A DNA stretch of 5,988 nucleotides from Desulfobacteraceae bacterium. Lineage in GTDB: Bacteria > Desulfobacterota > Syntrophobacteria > BM002. Shown here in pieces: positions 4,714-5,988 of this stretch. Under the pieces are notes generated by a model that saw nothing but the letters and a program-made list of their open reading frames with translations, was not told the origin of the DNA and ran no database searches. Made by a program: the position numbers and the translations under genes. The stretch is taken from assembly GCA_002899795.1 (NCBI GenBank), contig PPDG01000333.1, positions 1 through 5,988 of the forward strand. Reading direction: 5' to 3'. Within the stretch, counting starts at the first letter, position 1. Each line of letters begins with the position of its first letter.

Positions 4714-5988
4714 TTAACGTCTACCCTTCATTCTTGATTTCTTAATGAAACCCTCATAGTGGCGAGTCATCATATGGGATTCTATCTGTGCCACCGTATC
4801 GATAGCCACACCCACCACAATCAGCAAGGCAGTACCACCAAAATAGAACGGAACCCTGAACTTCTGAATGAGTATAGTGGGAAGCACGCACACCGCTGAG
4901 ACGTAGATAGCACCACCAAATGTTATTCGTGACAGCACCCGGTCAATGTAGTCAGCGGTACGCTTACCCGGACGAATGCCAGGGATGAAGCCTCCGTACT
5001 TTTTCATGTTTTCAGCAGCGTCTACCGGATTGAAAACCACTGCGGTGTAGAAATAGCAAAAGAAAATAATAAAGCCCACATACACCAGACTGTAAATCAG
5101 CTTTCCTGGCGCCACTGCATCGGCAACCGTTTTCATCCAGGGAATCTGGATGAAGTTGGCAATGGTGGCGGGAAACATGATAATGGAGGAAGCAAAAATC
5201 GGCGGGATCACTCCTGCTGTGTTTACCTTGAGCGGCAGGTGAGTGGACTGCCCTCCGTACATCTTGCGGCCAACAACACGCTTAGCATACTGCACAGGGA
5301 TCTTACGCTGGCCTCTTTCCACATAAATGATTACCGCCACCACGACAACCATCATCACCGCTATAATGAGTATCATAAAGGTGGAGATTGTGTCGGCTTT
5401 CCACATCCGTGCAGTGTTGATAATGGCAGCCGGCATGCGAGCAACGATGCCGGCAAAAATGATGAGCGAAATGCCGTTGCCAATCCCCCGCTCGGTGATT
5501 TGCTCTCCCAGCCACATGATGAAAGCTGTGCCCGCGGTAAGGGTGATAACCGTCATCAAGCGAAAGCCCCACCCTGGACTCAGGACCACCATCTCGCCCC
5601 CAGGTCCGCTCATGCCTTCCAGGCCGACGGCAATGCCAAAGCCTTGGATGAGACTGAGAAGCACCGTGCCATAGCGAGTATATTGGGTGATTTTCTTCCG
5701 GCCCGCCTCGCCCTCTTTGTTGAGCCGGTCCAAATAGGGAATGACCACGGTCAATAACTGGAGAATAATGGAGGCACTGATGTAAGGCATAATTCCCAGA
5801 GCAAAGACGGAAAGATTGCTGAGAGCACCGCCGGAAAACATGTCGAAGAGCCCCAGGAGAGTGCCCTGTGCTGCGTTGAAAAACGCCTGCAGGGCCTCAG
5901 CGTTGATTCCTGGCGTTGGCACGTGCACGCCTATCCGATACACTGCCAGAAGCGCAAACGTCATCAGGATACGACGTTTGAGTTCAGG
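4714..5988 (-). CDS. secY: Preprotein translocase subunit SecY (N-terminus outside window)
   Basis: SecY is the channel-forming subunit of the SecYEG inner-membrane translocon that exports or inserts proteins with SecA or the ribosome. The frame stays open to the right edge: eight residues, PELKRRIL, precede the first in-window Met at 5964, so that Met is internal (TM1) and only roughly 10-20 N-terminal residues are missing. 424 residues are visible. Numbered from the edge: plug and TM2 signature GGALSNLSVFALGIMPYISA (53-72), ERGIGNGISL (166-175), cytoplasmic loop C4 ERGQRKIPVQYAKR (224-237), and C5 loop GGFIPGIRPGKRTADYID (332-349), a region involved in SecA/ribosome contacts. Many hydrophobic segments in the expected order support ten membrane spans. 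The tail RHYEGFIKKSRMKGRR and TAA stop are typical. secY is the translocon gene of the spc operon; upstream genes (probably rplO) are outside the window. Confidence 0.97.
   Translation of the reverse strand, partial: PELKRRILMTFALLAVYRIGVHVPTPGINAEALQAFFNAAQGTLLGLFDMFSGGALSNLSVFALGIMPYISASIILQLLTVVIPYLDRLNKEGEAGRKKITQYTRYGTVLLSLIQGFGIAVGLEGMSGPGGEMVVLSPGWGFRLMTVITLTAGTAFIMWLGEQITERGIGNGISLIIFAGIVARMPAAIINTARMWKADTISTFMILIIAVMMVVVVAVIIYVERGQRKIPVQYAKRVVGRKMYGGQSTHLPLKVNTAGVIPPIFASSIIMFPATIANFIQIPWMKTVADAVAPGKLIYSLVYVGFIIFFCYFYTAVVFNPVDAAENMKKYGGFIPGIRPGKRTADYIDRVLSRITFGGAIYVSAVCVLPTILIQKFRVPFYFGGTALLIVVGVAIDTVAQIESHMMTRHYEGFIKKSRMKGRR

Noticed and set aside
5303..5572. An 89-codon minus-strand frame inside secY.
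   Set aside because: It lies in an alternative frame of the well-conserved SecY coding sequence and has a His/Cys-rich composition typical of a shadow frame.
5962..5964. The first Met in the window as the SecY start.
   Set aside because: The frame continues upstream to the window edge with PELKRRIL, which matches the expected SecY N-terminal region, so this Met is internal.

Overview
The window is the distal part of a bacterial spc/alpha ribosomal-protein cluster. It lies entirely on the minus strand and reads right to left: secY (cut by the right edge), adk, rpmJ, rpsM, rpsK, rpsD, rpoA, rplQ, then a strong intrinsic terminator. At the left edge, on the plus strand and convergent with the operon, is the 3' end of a gene for a LysM-domain protein. 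All nine reading frames look intact. I see no mobile element, CRISPR array, tRNA or rRNA.

Organism: the style of RpoA (N-terminus close to KNWRELISPKRLE), SecY, S4 and Adk, and the order secY-adk-...-rpmJ-rpsM-rpsK-rpsD-rpoA-rplQ, suggest a delta-proteobacterial lineage (Desulfobacterota or a relative). This is a family-resemblance judgement without a database search, and a less-studied phylum is possible. S4, L36 and Adk are all in their cysteine-containing, zinc-binding forms.

Layout: 1-233 is the LysM protein C-terminus (+). 234-541 is an AT-rich convergent intergenic region holding the rplQ terminator at 485-515 and a small nested inverted repeat at 356-396. 542-1279 is rplQ, whose normal L17 core is followed by a 125-residue Lys/Ala/Glu repeat tail. 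1280-2287 is rpoA, whose stop codon abuts the rplQ ATG. Then come rpsD (2375-3001, TTG start), rpsK (3017-3412), rpsM (3428-3802, TTG start), rpmJ (3821-3934), adk (3973-4614) and secY (4714-5988, partial). Gaps are 0 to 38 nt except rpsD-rpoA (87 nt) and secY-adk (99 nt). This fits one polycistronic transcript ending at 485-515. I found no convincing internal promoter.

Functionally the genes supply the secretion channel (SecY), adenylate interconversion (Adk), 30S head and body proteins (S13, S11, S4), 50S proteins (L36, L17) and the RNA polymerase alpha subunit, as in many bacteria. The frequent adk-rpmJ neighbours map and infA are absent here. I did not find a new biological system. The most unusual item is the long, internally duplicated, histone-H1-like tail on L17. 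Next come the TTG starts of rpsM and rpsD, each backed by a strong Shine-Dalgarno sequence.
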